Shown: one piece after another, positions 25,031 through 32,625 of the stretch
Layout of the letters: each line of letters begins with the position of its first letter
Numbering within the stretch: the stretch's first letter is position 1
Assembly (NCBI GenBank): GCA_046331095.1
Contig: JAXLRM010000008.1
Span: forward strand, 1-64,000
DNA: 64,000 nucleotides
Source of the DNA: JAIBAC01 sp046331095
GTDB lineage: Bacteria; Actinomycetota; Acidimicrobiia; UBA2766
Direction of reading: 5' to 3'
Notes under the pieces: model-generated
The model's database searches: none
Told to the model about the DNA's origin: nothing
What the model saw: the letters and a program-made list of their open reading frames with translations, nothing else
Made by a program: the position numbers and the translations under genes

Positions 25031-25924
25031 CTAGTGCTGCCGTGCAGGCCCGACCCGGGAACGCTGCGCCGCGACGGCAACCATCGCCGCAGATGCAGGA
25101 CCGAGCCTCCCGCGTCGGTGCAGGATCCCGACACGTCGGCTCACCGCAGGTACCACGGGTACGACGACAGCTCCGGCGGCCGCCGCCTGAGCCGCTTGTG
25201 TGTCGGGCAGCAGGGCGGCTCCGGCGCCCGCGACGACCAGGGGCACGATCGCCTCACGCTGGGCGGTCTCGACCGCGATCTCTGCCTCGACGCCGGCAGC
25301 CGCGAATGCCTCGTCGAGGTGGCTCCGTGTCGACGTCCCCGGCGGGGTGGTGACGAGCGCCACTGCCGCCAGTGCCCGAATCGTGACGCGCTCTCGACGG
25401 CGCGTGCCCGGTGGGAGAACGGCCGCATAGCTCTGGGTCCCGATGTCGACCTCCGCGAAACCGGGATCTCGGCGCCCCAATTCGGTGAACGCGAGCTCCA
25501 CGGTGCCGCTGCTCAGCACCTCGACCGCGGCAGCGGGGTCCTCGCCCTGCGCGATGGACACGGTCACGCCGGGATAGGTGCGCCGGAATGCTCCGACGAC
25601 GTCCGCGGTGGGCCACGCCGCCAGGGTGGGCAACGTCACCACGTCGAGCCTGCCCGTCACGAGCCCCTTCACGGCGTCGACGGCTTCACGGGCGACCCGG
25701 ATCGCTCCGACCGCTGCGCGCGCGGGCCCCAGGAGTGCCTCTCCGGCCGCGGTGAGCACGACACCGCGGCGCACCCGGTGGAACAGCTCCACCCCCAACT
25801 CACGCTCGAGTCCTGCGATGCCCTGGGAGAGAGTGGGTTGTGTCACGTGGCTCGCCTCCGCGGCGGCGGTGAAGGTGCCGTGGTCGACCACGGCGACCAC
25901 GTAGGAGAGCTGGCGCACATCCAC
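25031..25924 (-). CDS. LysR-family transcriptional regulator
   Basis: The 297-residue LysR regulator has an N-terminal helix-turn-helix (TFTAAAEASHVTQPTLSQGI, residues about 17-36) and the LysR continuation LERELGVELFHRVRRGVVLT. A periplasmic-binding-protein-like effector domain follows from about residue 90. It is divergent from the TauE/SafE gene at 26002 across a 77-bp gap with several inverted repeats, the classic layout in which a LysR protein controls itself and its neighbour. The effector is unknown; the TauE and OsmC targets hint at a sulfur compound or peroxide. Confidence 0.92.
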   Translation of the reverse strand: MDVRQLSYVVAVVDHGTFTAAAEASHVTQPTLSQGIAGLERELGVELFHRVRRGVVLTAAGEALLGPARAAVGAIRVAREAVDAVKGLVTGRLDVVTLPTLAAWPTADVVGAFRRTYPGVTVSIAQGEDPAAAVEVLSSGTVELAFTELGRRDPGFAEVDIGTQSYAAVLPPGTRRRERVTIRALAAVALVTTPPGTSTRSHLDEAFAAAGVEAEIAVETAQREAIVPLVVAGAGAALLPDTQAAQAAAAGAVVVPVVPAVSRRVGILHRRGRLGPASAAMVAVAAQRSRVGPARQH

Positions 25925-26001
25925 GTTGTATAAGCATTGCCTATGGCATTCAGTGAATCAAGTGATTAGACCAATGTCAGGATTGGTGCTTACCCTGGGT
26001 T
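25925..26001. promoter_or_regulatory. Divergent lysR/tauE promoter region with LysR box and three inverted repeats
   Basis: This 77-bp gap contains, in order: TAAGCATTGCCTA at 25931-25943, which has the T-N11-A form of a LysR box inside an ATAAGC/GCCTAT dyad; the palindrome ATTCAGTGAAT at 25948-25958; AATCA-AG-TGATT at 25956-25967; and CCAAT-N6-ATTGG at 25971-25986. A -10-like TATACA for lysR (bases 25932-25927) overlaps the first box, so autorepression is likely. TACCCT at 25991-25996 is a -10 candidate for the GTG start at 26002. The region is much richer in A/T than its surroundings. Confidence 0.7.
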
Positions 26002-26748
26002 GTGATACCCGAACTCGTCATCGTCTCCGCAGGTCTCGTGGTCGGCGTCCTCTACGGGCTCTTCGGCGTCGGCTCGGCAGTGGCCACCCCCCTGCTCGCC
26101 CTCGCCGGCATACCCGGCATCGTCGCGGTCACCGCCCCACTCCCCGCGATCCTGCCCGGATCGGCCCTCGGCGGTTGGGCGCACTGGCGCCGCGGGACCG
26201 TCGACCGACGGCTCGCACGGTGGACCCTCCTGGGCTCGGTCCCCGCCAGCATCCTGGGCGCGACCGCGAGCCATCGGGTCGGCGGCACGTTCCTCGTGGT
26301 CGGATCGGGAGTCGCCTTGCTCGCCGTCGGAGCCAGAACCGTGATGCCCGACCCCCACGGTGCCGCCGCGAAGAGGGCGCTGCGGCGCAACCACGCCAGT
26401 CTCGTGATAGCCACAGCAGCAGTATGCGGATTCTTCGCAGGACTGCTCGCGAACGGCGGCGGCTTCCTGTTGGTGCCCCTGTTCCTCCTCGTGTTCGGGC
26501 TGGAGGTCCCCGAGGCCGCGGGCACGAGCCTCGTGGTGGTGGCGGTGCTCACCGTTCCCACACTCGTCGCGCACGCCCTCCTGGGCGGCTTCGACTGGAG
26601 CGTCACGGTCCTATTCGCTGTCGGGATGATCCCCGGCACGCTTGCGGGCACGCGCATTGGGCTGCGCCTCCCTCTCGCCAAGCTGCGCCCGGTGTTCGGC
26701 GCCGTCCTGTTCGGCCTTGCCGTACTCGTTCTCGCCAAGTTCCTCTGA
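26002..26748 (+). CDS. TauE/SafE-family permease under LysR control
   Basis: 248 residues, about eight transmembrane helices in two repeated halves: VLYGLFGVGSAVATPLLAL near residue 15 and FFAGLLANGGGFLLVPLFLL near residue 143. These match the glycine-rich half-motifs of the family, whose members export sulfite, organosulfonates or other small anions. It starts at a GTG five bases after a TACCCT box, so its mRNA may be leaderless. The divergent LysR gene and the OsmC gene 67 bp downstream suggest one sulfur- or thiol-related response, but the substrate is not shown. Confidence 0.87.
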   Translation: MIPELVIVSAGLVVGVLYGLFGVGSAVATPLLALAGIPGIVAVTAPLPAILPGSALGGWAHWRRGTVDRRLARWTLLGSVPASILGATASHRVGGTFLVVGSGVALLAVGARTVMPDPHGAAAKRALRRNHASLVIATAAVCGFFAGLLANGGGFLLVPLFLLVFGLEVPEAAGTSLVVVAVLTVPTLVAHALLGGFDWSVTVLFAVGMIPGTLAGTRIGLRLPLAKLRPVFGAVLFGLAVLVLAKFL

Positions 26749-26815
26749 GACCGCGAACCTCTCGCCCTCGGGGCGCTCACGGGTCCACACTGGCGTCGAC
26801 GCACAGGAGGTGCCG

Positions 26816-27325
26816 ATGCAGCGCGAGCAGTTGCGGGCCGTACAGGCTCCGCTCAAGTCCGCCTACCGCGACGACCCCGACGCCGCCGTCGTCACCTTGC
26901 GCGCACAAGGCGCGCTCGGGGACGGGGTGACATGCTCGGTGCAGACCCATCGTGCGCTCGTCGACGCCGGCCTCCATCCCGCGACCGGTGGCGACGGCAC
27001 GCACGCTTGCTCCGGCGACCTGCTGTTGCAGGCGCTGGTCGCGTGCGCCGGTGTCACGTTGGCATCGGTCGCCACCGCAAAGGGCATCGACGTCTCCGGA
27101 GGGACCGTCACGGCCGAAGGCGAGCTCGACTTCCGCGGCACCCTCGGTGTCGACCGCAGCGCACCCGTGGGCTTCCGTGGGATCCGGCTGCACTTCGACG
27201 TCGACAGCACTGCCACCACCGAGGAGCTCGACGTCCTCCTCGAACTCACCGAGCGGTACTGCGTCGTGTACCAGACCCTGCTCGCGGGGCCACCCGTCGC
27301 CGTCGACCTGACAGCGCACGACTGA
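26816..27325 (+). CDS. OsmC-family protein
   Basis: The 169-residue protein starts at ATG 26816 behind a perfect AGGAGG (26805-26810). It carries HACSGDLLLQALVACAGVT (about residues 61-79), with cysteines at the position of the first peroxidatic cysteine of OsmC/Ohr folds, and LTERYCVVYQTLL near the C-terminus, with the second cysteine region. OsmC and Ohr proteins reduce organic hydroperoxides through a cysteine pair. This copy lies downstream of a LysR-controlled TauE-type permease, as OsmC-like proteins often do in sulfur-handling clusters. Confidence 0.85.
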   Translation: MQREQLRAVQAPLKSAYRDDPDAAVVTLRAQGALGDGVTCSVQTHRALVDAGLHPATGGDGTHACSGDLLLQALVACAGVTLASVATAKGIDVSGGTVTAEGELDFRGTLGVDRSAPVGFRGIRLHFDVDSTATTEELDVLLELTERYCVVYQTLLAGPPVAVDLTAHD

Positions 27326-27348
27326 GGCGAGGCGATAGTTGCTGGTCG

Positions 27349-27708
27349 CTAGTCGCCCCCGGGGCGGCGACCACCCAGCCGGCGGATCTGGTCGCCGATC
27401 GTGCGTGCCGGTCCGACCATGGTGTCGATGCCCTCTGTGACCTCGGCGAGGCGCTTGGTCAGGGTCGCTACGTCCGCGACGGCAAGGTCGAGGTCGGTGC
27501 GCACGGAGTCGATGCCCTCGACTGCGGTGCCGACGTGGTCGAGGGCGTCGTTGAAGCGCTCCAGGGTGGCGTTGAAGCTCACCAGGGACTCGTCGAAGCG
27601 GTCCAGCGTCGCCTTCACCTGCTTCAGCGTCTCGTCGACGCCCAGGACTGCCGAGACCAGGCCCCGCACCTTCGACGTCGACCCCGGCTGCGACCGCGAC
27701 CTCGACAT
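27349..27708 (-). CDS. Coiled-coil protein, unknown function
   Basis: 119 residues, starting ATG 27708, seven bases after the -10 candidate TAGCGT. From residue 18 to 100 it is a long heptad-patterned helix (LKQVKATLDRFDESLVSFNA), which predicts a coiled coil. The end is LGGRRPGG. A similar pattern occurs in small polyhydroxyalkanoate-granule and cell-division accessory proteins, but I see no diagnostic motif. Upstream lies a family A repeat. Convergent with osmC, 23 bp apart. Confidence 0.62.
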   Translation of the reverse strand: MSRSRSQPGSTSKVRGLVSAVLGVDETLKQVKATLDRFDESLVSFNATLERFNDALDHVGTAVEGIDSVRTDLDLAVADVATLTKRLAEVTEGIDTMVGPARTIGDQIRRLGGRRPGGD

Positions 27709-27715
27709 GGGCCAG

Positions 27716-27721
27716 ACGCTA
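27716..27721 (-). promoter_or_regulatory. Candidate -10 box TAGCGT, leaderless
   Basis: Read on the minus strand, TAGCGT is followed by seven bases and then ATG 27708, with no Shine-Dalgarno sequence. Confidence 0.4.
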
Positions 27722-27738
27722 CCGCTCCGGCGGCACCG

Positions 27739-27833
27739 GGGCACGTCCTCACGTCCCCACGTCGACCAGCACCCCCGAACACCCGACGTGGGGACGCAAA
27801 GCGGGTCCACAACCCGTCTCACGTCCCCACGTC
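27739..27833. repeat. Family A palindromic repeat, one full copy plus a half copy
   Basis: The full 49-bp copy at 27785-27833 has GACGTGGGGAC and GTCCCCACGTC arms and the inner pair GCGGGT/ACCCGT. A lone right-arm fragment (CACGTCCCCACGTCGA) precedes it at about 27749-27764. It differs from the copies at 387-507 only in the few bases between arms. Here both flanking genes are on the minus strand, so this copy is not at a convergent junction: it lies behind the upstream end of the coiled-coil gene and before the end of the PilT-like gene. Confidence 0.85.
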
Positions 27834-27873
27834 CATCCGGAGCCGAACCCCCGGATCCGAGTGGGTGGGGTGG

Positions 27874-29013
27874 TTACCACATGCTTATGCCGGCGGGTTC
27901 GAGGACGGCGACGAGGGCATCGCGGCGCGGCGCGGCCGTCGCGGCCACCATGGCGTCGACCTCGCCGGTCAGGACCCGGGCGGCGAGGGCCTGCTCCATC
28001 GTCTGCATCCCGTGGGCGCCGTCGTCGCTCATCAGCTCGACGAACTCGTGGACGTCACCGCCACGGAGCAGGGACGCAACCTCGCGCGTGTCCACGAGTA
28101 TCTCGGCGGCAACCACCATGGCTTCTCCGCTCGAAGCCGGAACGAGCCGCTGTGCGGTCGCCAGCCGGAGGTGGCGGGAGAGCCCGGAACGCACCCGCGG
28201 CCGGTCGGCATCGCCGTACCAGCCCAAGATGCGCTCGAGCGCCGGAACGACTCCGTCGGCGTCGAGGGACACGAACACGAGGATCCCGGCCGCGAGCACG
28301 TCGAGGACCGCGTCGAACTCCACGCAATTGCGCACCGCTGACACGCACACGACATCGGGGTCCTGGCGAGCGGTGAAGCGAATCGCCTCTCCGGTCGACA
28401 CGGCGTCGACACCGACGGAGCGCTGGCTCACGGAGGCGAGGTCGTCGCCGAATACGTACTCCACCGGGTCCTCGATCGTGACGACATGGCAGCGACGTGT
28501 GGCGTTGACGGCCGCGACGAGGGCCGCGAGCGTGGTGGTCTTGCCACTGCGGGCGGGACCGGTGACCACCACGAGGCCGCCGTCGAGTCCGGCCACCCTC
28601 ACGACCGGGTCGGCCAGTCCGAGCGCGTCGAGTCGAGGCAGCGACGGAATCCGCCTGAGCACGAGCTCGATCGAACCGCGCTGACGCGAGCACGCCACAC
28701 GGAACCGGCCCGCTGTCACGCTCTCGTACGCGAAGGCGACGTCGTGGACGTCACCCGTGTGGAACGAGTGCCACAGCTCGGGCGGCATCGCCTCGCGTGC
28801 GAGGCGGTACATGTCCCCGTCCTCGAGATCACCGACGTTGAGTGGATGCAGGTCTCCGGAGATGCGCACCCGTGGAGGTGCCCCGACCTTGAGGTGCAAG
28901 TCGGTGCCACCTGCCATCGCGAGCGCCTCGATGAACGTGCCGATGTCGAGGTCTCGCATCCCGACGGAGCCGACTCGCGCATGGGCCGCCGGATCCTGTG
29001 TGGTCTGGGCCAT
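27874..29013 (-). CDS. PilT-like secretion ATPase with degenerate Walker B
   Basis: 379 residues resembling twitching ATPases: ASDLHLKVGAPP-like start (GGTDLHLKVGAPPRVRISG, about 36-54), Walker A GPARSGKTTT (about 150-159), Asp box VTIEDPVEYVF, and a His-box remnant LRLATAQRLVP. Where PilT has DPDVILVGEMRD, this protein has DPDVVCVSAVRN, so the catalytic Glu and the Asp are gone. ATP hydrolysis is therefore doubtful. No PilB, PilC or pilin gene is nearby. It may be a regulator or an assembly partner that binds nucleotide only. The start is ATG 29013; a 10-bp tandem repeat lies upstream. Confidence 0.8.
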   Translation of the reverse strand: MAQTTQDPAAHARVGSVGMRDLDIGTFIEALAMAGGTDLHLKVGAPPRVRISGDLHPLNVGDLEDGDMYRLAREAMPPELWHSFHTGDVHDVAFAYESVTAGRFRVACSRQRGSIELVLRRIPSLPRLDALGLADPVVRVAGLDGGLVVVTGPARSGKTTTLAALVAAVNATRRCHVVTIEDPVEYVFGDDLASVSQRSVGVDAVSTGEAIRFTARQDPDVVCVSAVRNCVEFDAVLDVLAAGILVFVSLDADGVVPALERILGWYGDADRPRVRSGLSRHLRLATAQRLVPASSGEAMVVAAEILVDTREVASLLRGGDVHEFVELMSDDGAHGMQTMEQALAARVLTGEVDAMVAATAAPRRDALVAVLEPAGISMW

Positions 29014-29053
29014 ACGACCTGTATCGGCACCTGGGCCCAAGTGGTTGACACTG

Positions 29054-29103
29054 CGCCACCAACCGCCACCAACCGCCACCAACCGCCACCAACCGCCACC
29101 AAC
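29054..29103. repeat. Tandem repeat, five perfect copies of CGCCACCAAC
   Basis: Five exact 10-bp units in a row lie between the stop of ilvD (29109) and the start of the PilT-like gene (29013). The period is not a multiple of three, so the block is not a coding repeat. It looks like a slippage-prone minisatellite and could vary in copy number between strains. Confidence 0.9.
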
Positions 29104-29108
29104 CGGTG

Positions 29109-30785
29109 CTAGCCGGTGACCGCTCCCTGGGCGGCCGAGGTCACGGTCTTGGCGTACTTGGCCAGCGCACCCTTGTCGTAGCGGGGTTCGGGACGCTTCC
29201 ACGACGCCTTGCGCTCGGCGAGGAGGGCGTCGTCGACGATCAGGTCGAGGCGGCGCTGGGGGATGTCGAGCACGATCTCGTCACCATCGGCCACCAGCGC
29301 GATCGGTCCGCAGTCCCAGGCCTCCGGTGCCACGTGGCCGATGCAGAGCCCGGCGGTGCCACCCGAGAAGCGCCCGTCGGTCACGAGGGCGACGTCGCGG
29401 CCGTGGCCGGTGCCCTTGATCGCCCCCGTGACGGCGAGCATCTCGCGCATGCCCGGTCCGCCCTTGGGCCCTTCGTAGCGGATCACGACGACGTCACCGG
29501 CGCCGATACGACCAGCGGTCACGGCAGCCATCGCATCGGCTTCGCCGTCGAAGACGCGAGCGCGGCCACGGAAGACCATGTCGTCGAGACCGGCGACCTT
29601 GACCACGGCGCCGTCGGGCACGAGCGACCCGTGCAGGATCGCGGTGCCACCGTCGGTGTGGATCGGCGCTGACAGCGGCCGCAGCACGTCGCCGTCGGGT
29701 GCCGGCGGGTCGAGGTCCTCGAGGTTCTCCGCGACAGTGCGGCCCGTGACCGTCATCACGTCGCCGTCGAGGAGATCGGCGTCGAGGAGCTCCTTCATGA
29801 CAACGGGGATACCGCCGATGCGGTCGAGGTCGCTCATCACGTAACGCCCAGCCGGCCGCGTGTCGGCGATGTGGGGCACGATCCTGCTGATGCGGTCGAA
29901 GTCCGCGAGGGTCAGGTCCACCTCGGCCTCGTGAGCGATCGCGAGCAGGTGCAGGACCGCGTTCGTGGACCCGCCCAGGGCCATGTCGACAGCGATGGCG
30001 TTCTCGAACGCGGCCTTGGTGAGGATGTGGCGCGGACGGATGCCGAGCTCGAGCATGCGCACGACGGCCTCGCCGCTGCGGCGTGCGAACACGTCACGGC
30101 GGGCGTCAGGTGCCGGTGGCGATGCCGAGCCGGGCAGCGACATCCCTAGTGCCTCTGCCATCGACGCCATCGTGTTCGCCGTGAACATCCCCGCGCACGC
30201 GCCCTCGCCGGGGCAGGCGTGGCGTTCGATGTCCGCCAGCTCCTCGTCGTCGATGAGCCCGGCCGAACACGCACCCACGGCCTCGAAGACGCTCACGATG
30301 TCGAGCGCCTCTCCCTTGTACGTGCCGGGCAGGATCGAACCCGCGTAGACGAACACCGCCGGCAGGTTCAGGCGTGCCGAGGCCATCAGCATCCCCGGCA
30401 GGCTCTTGTCGCATCCCGCGAAGGTCACCATCCCGTCGAAGCGCTCGGCGTGCATGACGAGCTCGACGGAGTCCGCGATCACCTCGCGGCTCACGAGCGA
30501 CGCGCGCATGCCCTCGTGACCCATTGCGATCCCGTCGCTGACCGAGATCGTGGCGAACTCGAGCGGCACCCCACCCGAGGCGCGCACCCCTTCCTTCGCC
30601 TGCTGTGCCAAGCGGTAGAGGGGCACGTTGCAGGGCGTGACCTCGTTGGCCGAAGACGCCACGCCGATCTGGGGCTTGGCGAAGTCCTCGTCGCCGAAGC
30701 CCACCGCTCGCAGCATCGCACGGGCCGGAGCCCGTTCCATGCCGTCGGTGACCTCGTGGCTGCGGGGTTTGGGGATGTCGACCAT
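29109..30785 (-). CDS. ilvD: Dihydroxy-acid dehydratase
   Basis: The 558-residue enzyme of valine, leucine and isoleucine synthesis removes water from 2,3-dihydroxy acids. Marks: FAGCDKSLPGM (about residues 119-129) with one Fe-S cysteine, CPGEGACAGMFTANTM (about 192-207) with another, LGGSTNAVLHLLAI, and DGRFSGGTAGLCIGH near 475. The full family length and all signatures are present. ATG 30785 follows seven bases after TAGAGT, so the mRNA is probably leaderless. No other ilv gene is in the window. It is divergent from the first M23 gene. Confidence 0.95.
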   Translation of the reverse strand: MVDIPKPRSHEVTDGMERAPARAMLRAVGFGDEDFAKPQIGVASSANEVTPCNVPLYRLAQQAKEGVRASGGVPLEFATISVSDGIAMGHEGMRASLVSREVIADSVELVMHAERFDGMVTFAGCDKSLPGMLMASARLNLPAVFVYAGSILPGTYKGEALDIVSVFEAVGACSAGLIDDEELADIERHACPGEGACAGMFTANTMASMAEALGMSLPGSASPPAPDARRDVFARRSGEAVVRMLELGIRPRHILTKAAFENAIAVDMALGGSTNAVLHLLAIAHEAEVDLTLADFDRISRIVPHIADTRPAGRYVMSDLDRIGGIPVVMKELLDADLLDGDVMTVTGRTVAENLEDLDPPAPDGDVLRPLSAPIHTDGGTAILHGSLVPDGAVVKVAGLDDMVFRGRARVFDGEADAMAAVTAGRIGAGDVVVIRYEGPKGGPGMREMLAVTGAIKGTGHGRDVALVTDGRFSGGTAGLCIGHVAPEAWDCGPIALVADGDEIVLDIPQRRLDLIVDDALLAERKASWKRPEPRYDKGALAKYAKTVTSAAQGAVTG

Positions 30786-30792
30786 GTTCGGG

Positions 30793-30798
30793 ACTCTA
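30793..30798 (-). promoter_or_regulatory. Candidate -10 box TAGAGT for ilvD
   Basis: On the minus strand TAGAGT is followed by seven bases and ATG 30785, with no ribosome site. On the plus strand, TACGCT at about 30839-30844 may serve the divergent M23 gene, which has a 52-nt leader. Confidence 0.45.
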
Positions 30799-30896
30799 CA
30801 GATAGCCCCCGCGTCGAATAAGGGCCGACGCGTCTCGCTACGCTTGCGCACCGGGTGAGGGGACTTCTGCCGCGGCTCTCCACGGAGACTCCAGCC

Positions 30897-31994
30897 ATGC
30901 GTGTGCGCAGATGGTGCGTAGTACTCGCCGCAGGCTGCGCCTTGGCGGTGACGATGCCGGCGCGCGGCGACGTCAGCGACGCTGACGTCCAGGCGGCGCG
31001 CGACCGCCTGATCGCTGCCCAAAAGGACGCCACCACCGCGACCGAGCGATTCCAGAAGGCGAACGCCGAAGCCGCGGAGGTCCGGACCGCACTCGCGCGC
31101 ACCGAGCGCGAGGTCAACGACATCAAGGACCGCCTCGACGCGTTGCAGGCGGTTGTGCGGGCACGTGCGGTCGAGGCCTACAAGAACGCGAGCAACGGCT
31201 CGGTGTCCGCGCTCGGGCTCACGTTCGCCGGCCTCGACGAGGACGACTCCGGACGTCCGGCACGGGCGCAGGTCTACGTGCGTGCAGTCATGTCGACCGA
31301 CTCGGAGTCCCTCGCGCAGATGGGCGCCCTGCGCGACGACCTCGAGACGAAACGCAACTCCCAGGCACAGGACTCCGCCCGTCTCGCCAAGGCACGCGAC
31401 GAAGCCGCCGCCGCCAAGAGCGGCGTCGACGAAGCCCTTCGTGCCGCGGAGGTGGAGAAGTCCACGCTGGAGCGGCAGAAGGCATCCGAGGACTCCGCCC
31501 GCGCGGCAGCGGCGGCGCGGGCCCTCGAGGAAGCGGCAGCCCGCGGACGCGCCGACCGCAGCGAGGGCGGAGGCTCCGTACCCGGCGGCGGGAGTGGGCT
31601 CGCGTGCCCGGTGCAGGGATCAGTCAGCTTCACGGACTCGTGGGGGGCGGCCCGCTCGGGGGGCAGGTCACACAAGGGTGTCGACATGATGGCTGCCGAG
31701 GGGACACCGGAGGCAGCGATCGTGGGCGGGACGATCTCGCGCACGAGTGACGTCGAGCGCGGCCTCGGCGGCATCACGATCTGGCTGCAGGGCGACAACG
31801 GCGTCAGCTACTACTACGCGCACAACTCCCGCAACGTGGTGCACGCGGGCCAGCGCGTGTCCCAGGGCCAGATCGTCGGCTACGTCGGGCGCACCGGCAA
31901 CGCCCGTTCGACCGCGGCGCACCTGCACTTCGAGGTCCACCCCGGCGGGGGCGGGGCGGTCAACCCCTATCCGACCGCTGCCGCCGCATGTTGA
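30897..31994 (+). CDS. M23-family (LytM) peptidase with coiled-coil domain, copy 1
   Basis: The 365-residue exported protein has a signal peptide (residues 1-24, ending PARG), a long coiled coil (about 30-220) rich in Ala, Glu and Lys, a Gly/Ser linker, and an M23 peptidase domain. The zinc ligands are visible: His259 and Asp263 in HKGVDMM and His342/His344 in HLHFEVHPGG, so the active site appears complete. The coiled-coil-plus-LytM plan is that of EnvC/NlpD-like cell-wall hydrolases and RipA-type partners; it probably cuts peptidoglycan cross-links at division. The gene precedes ppa by 10 bp and has a paralogue beyond it. Confidence 0.88.
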   Translation: MRVRRWCVVLAAGCALAVTMPARGDVSDADVQAARDRLIAAQKDATTATERFQKANAEAAEVRTALARTEREVNDIKDRLDALQAVVRARAVEAYKNASNGSVSALGLTFAGLDEDDSGRPARAQVYVRAVMSTDSESLAQMGALRDDLETKRNSQAQDSARLAKARDEAAAAKSGVDEALRAAEVEKSTLERQKASEDSARAAAAARALEEAAARGRADRSEGGGSVPGGGSGLACPVQGSVSFTDSWGAARSGGRSHKGVDMMAAEGTPEAAIVGGTISRTSDVERGLGGITIWLQGDNGVSYYYAHNSRNVVHAGQRVSQGQIVGYVGRTGNARSTAAHLHFEVHPGGGGAVNPYPTAAAAC

Positions 31995-32004
31995 GGAGGA
32001 CGAT

Positions 32005-32502
32005 GTGGAGATAGTCGCAGTCATCGAGGTCCCACGCGGGTCGCGCAACAAGTACGAGATTGACCACGACACCGGCGCGGTCTGGCTCGACCGGATGTTG
32101 TTCACGGCGACACAGTATCCGGCGGACTACGGATTCGTGCCCGACACCCTCGCCGAAGACGGCGACCCCCTCGACGTGCTCGTGCTACTCGACGAGCCCA
32201 CGTTCCCGGGCTGCCACGTGCGCGTGCGCCCGATCGGGGTGTTCCACATGCGCGACGAGGCCGGCCCCGACGAGAAGATCCTCGCAGTGCCGGCCCGCGA
32301 CCCGCGTTGGGGGGCGATCCGCGACCTCACCGACTTGAGCGGGATGCAGGATCACCTGCTCGAGGAGATCGCGCACTTCTTCGAGGTGTACAAGGATCTC
32401 GAGCCGGGCAAGGAGACCACTCCCGGCGGTTGGGACGACGTGTCCGCCGCCGAGACCAAGGTCCGCGAGGCGATCGCGCGTTTCCCGGGCCGACACGCCT
32501 GA
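32005..32502 (+). CDS. ppa: Family I inorganic pyrophosphatase
   Basis: The 165-residue enzyme hydrolyses pyrophosphate released in biosynthesis. It carries the family signature DGDPLDVLV (about residues 52-60) with its three aspartates, RGSRNKYEID near the start, YPADYGFVPDT, and the conserved C-terminal FFEVYKDLEP. The start is GTG 32005; GAGGAGG at 31993-31999 sets it, and the ATG two bases upstream is out of frame. It is translated right behind the first M23 gene, whose stop overlaps this ribosome site, and a paralogous M23 gene follows 123 bp later. Confidence 0.95.
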   Translation: MEIVAVIEVPRGSRNKYEIDHDTGAVWLDRMLFTATQYPADYGFVPDTLAEDGDPLDVLVLLDEPTFPGCHVRVRPIGVFHMRDEAGPDEKILAVPARDPRWGAIRDLTDLSGMQDHLLEEIAHFFEVYKDLEPGKETTPGGWDDVSAAETKVREAIARFPGRHA

Positions 32503-32625
32503 GCCCCGCTTGGTCGGGCGATCGCGTGTTTGCCGATTCCCTGGCCGAGATCACTAAGGTTCACGGCTTCGACCACATCCGCGTCGCCGACTCACCTCTT
32601 GGCGCGTGGTGGAGGCACCTCTCGC

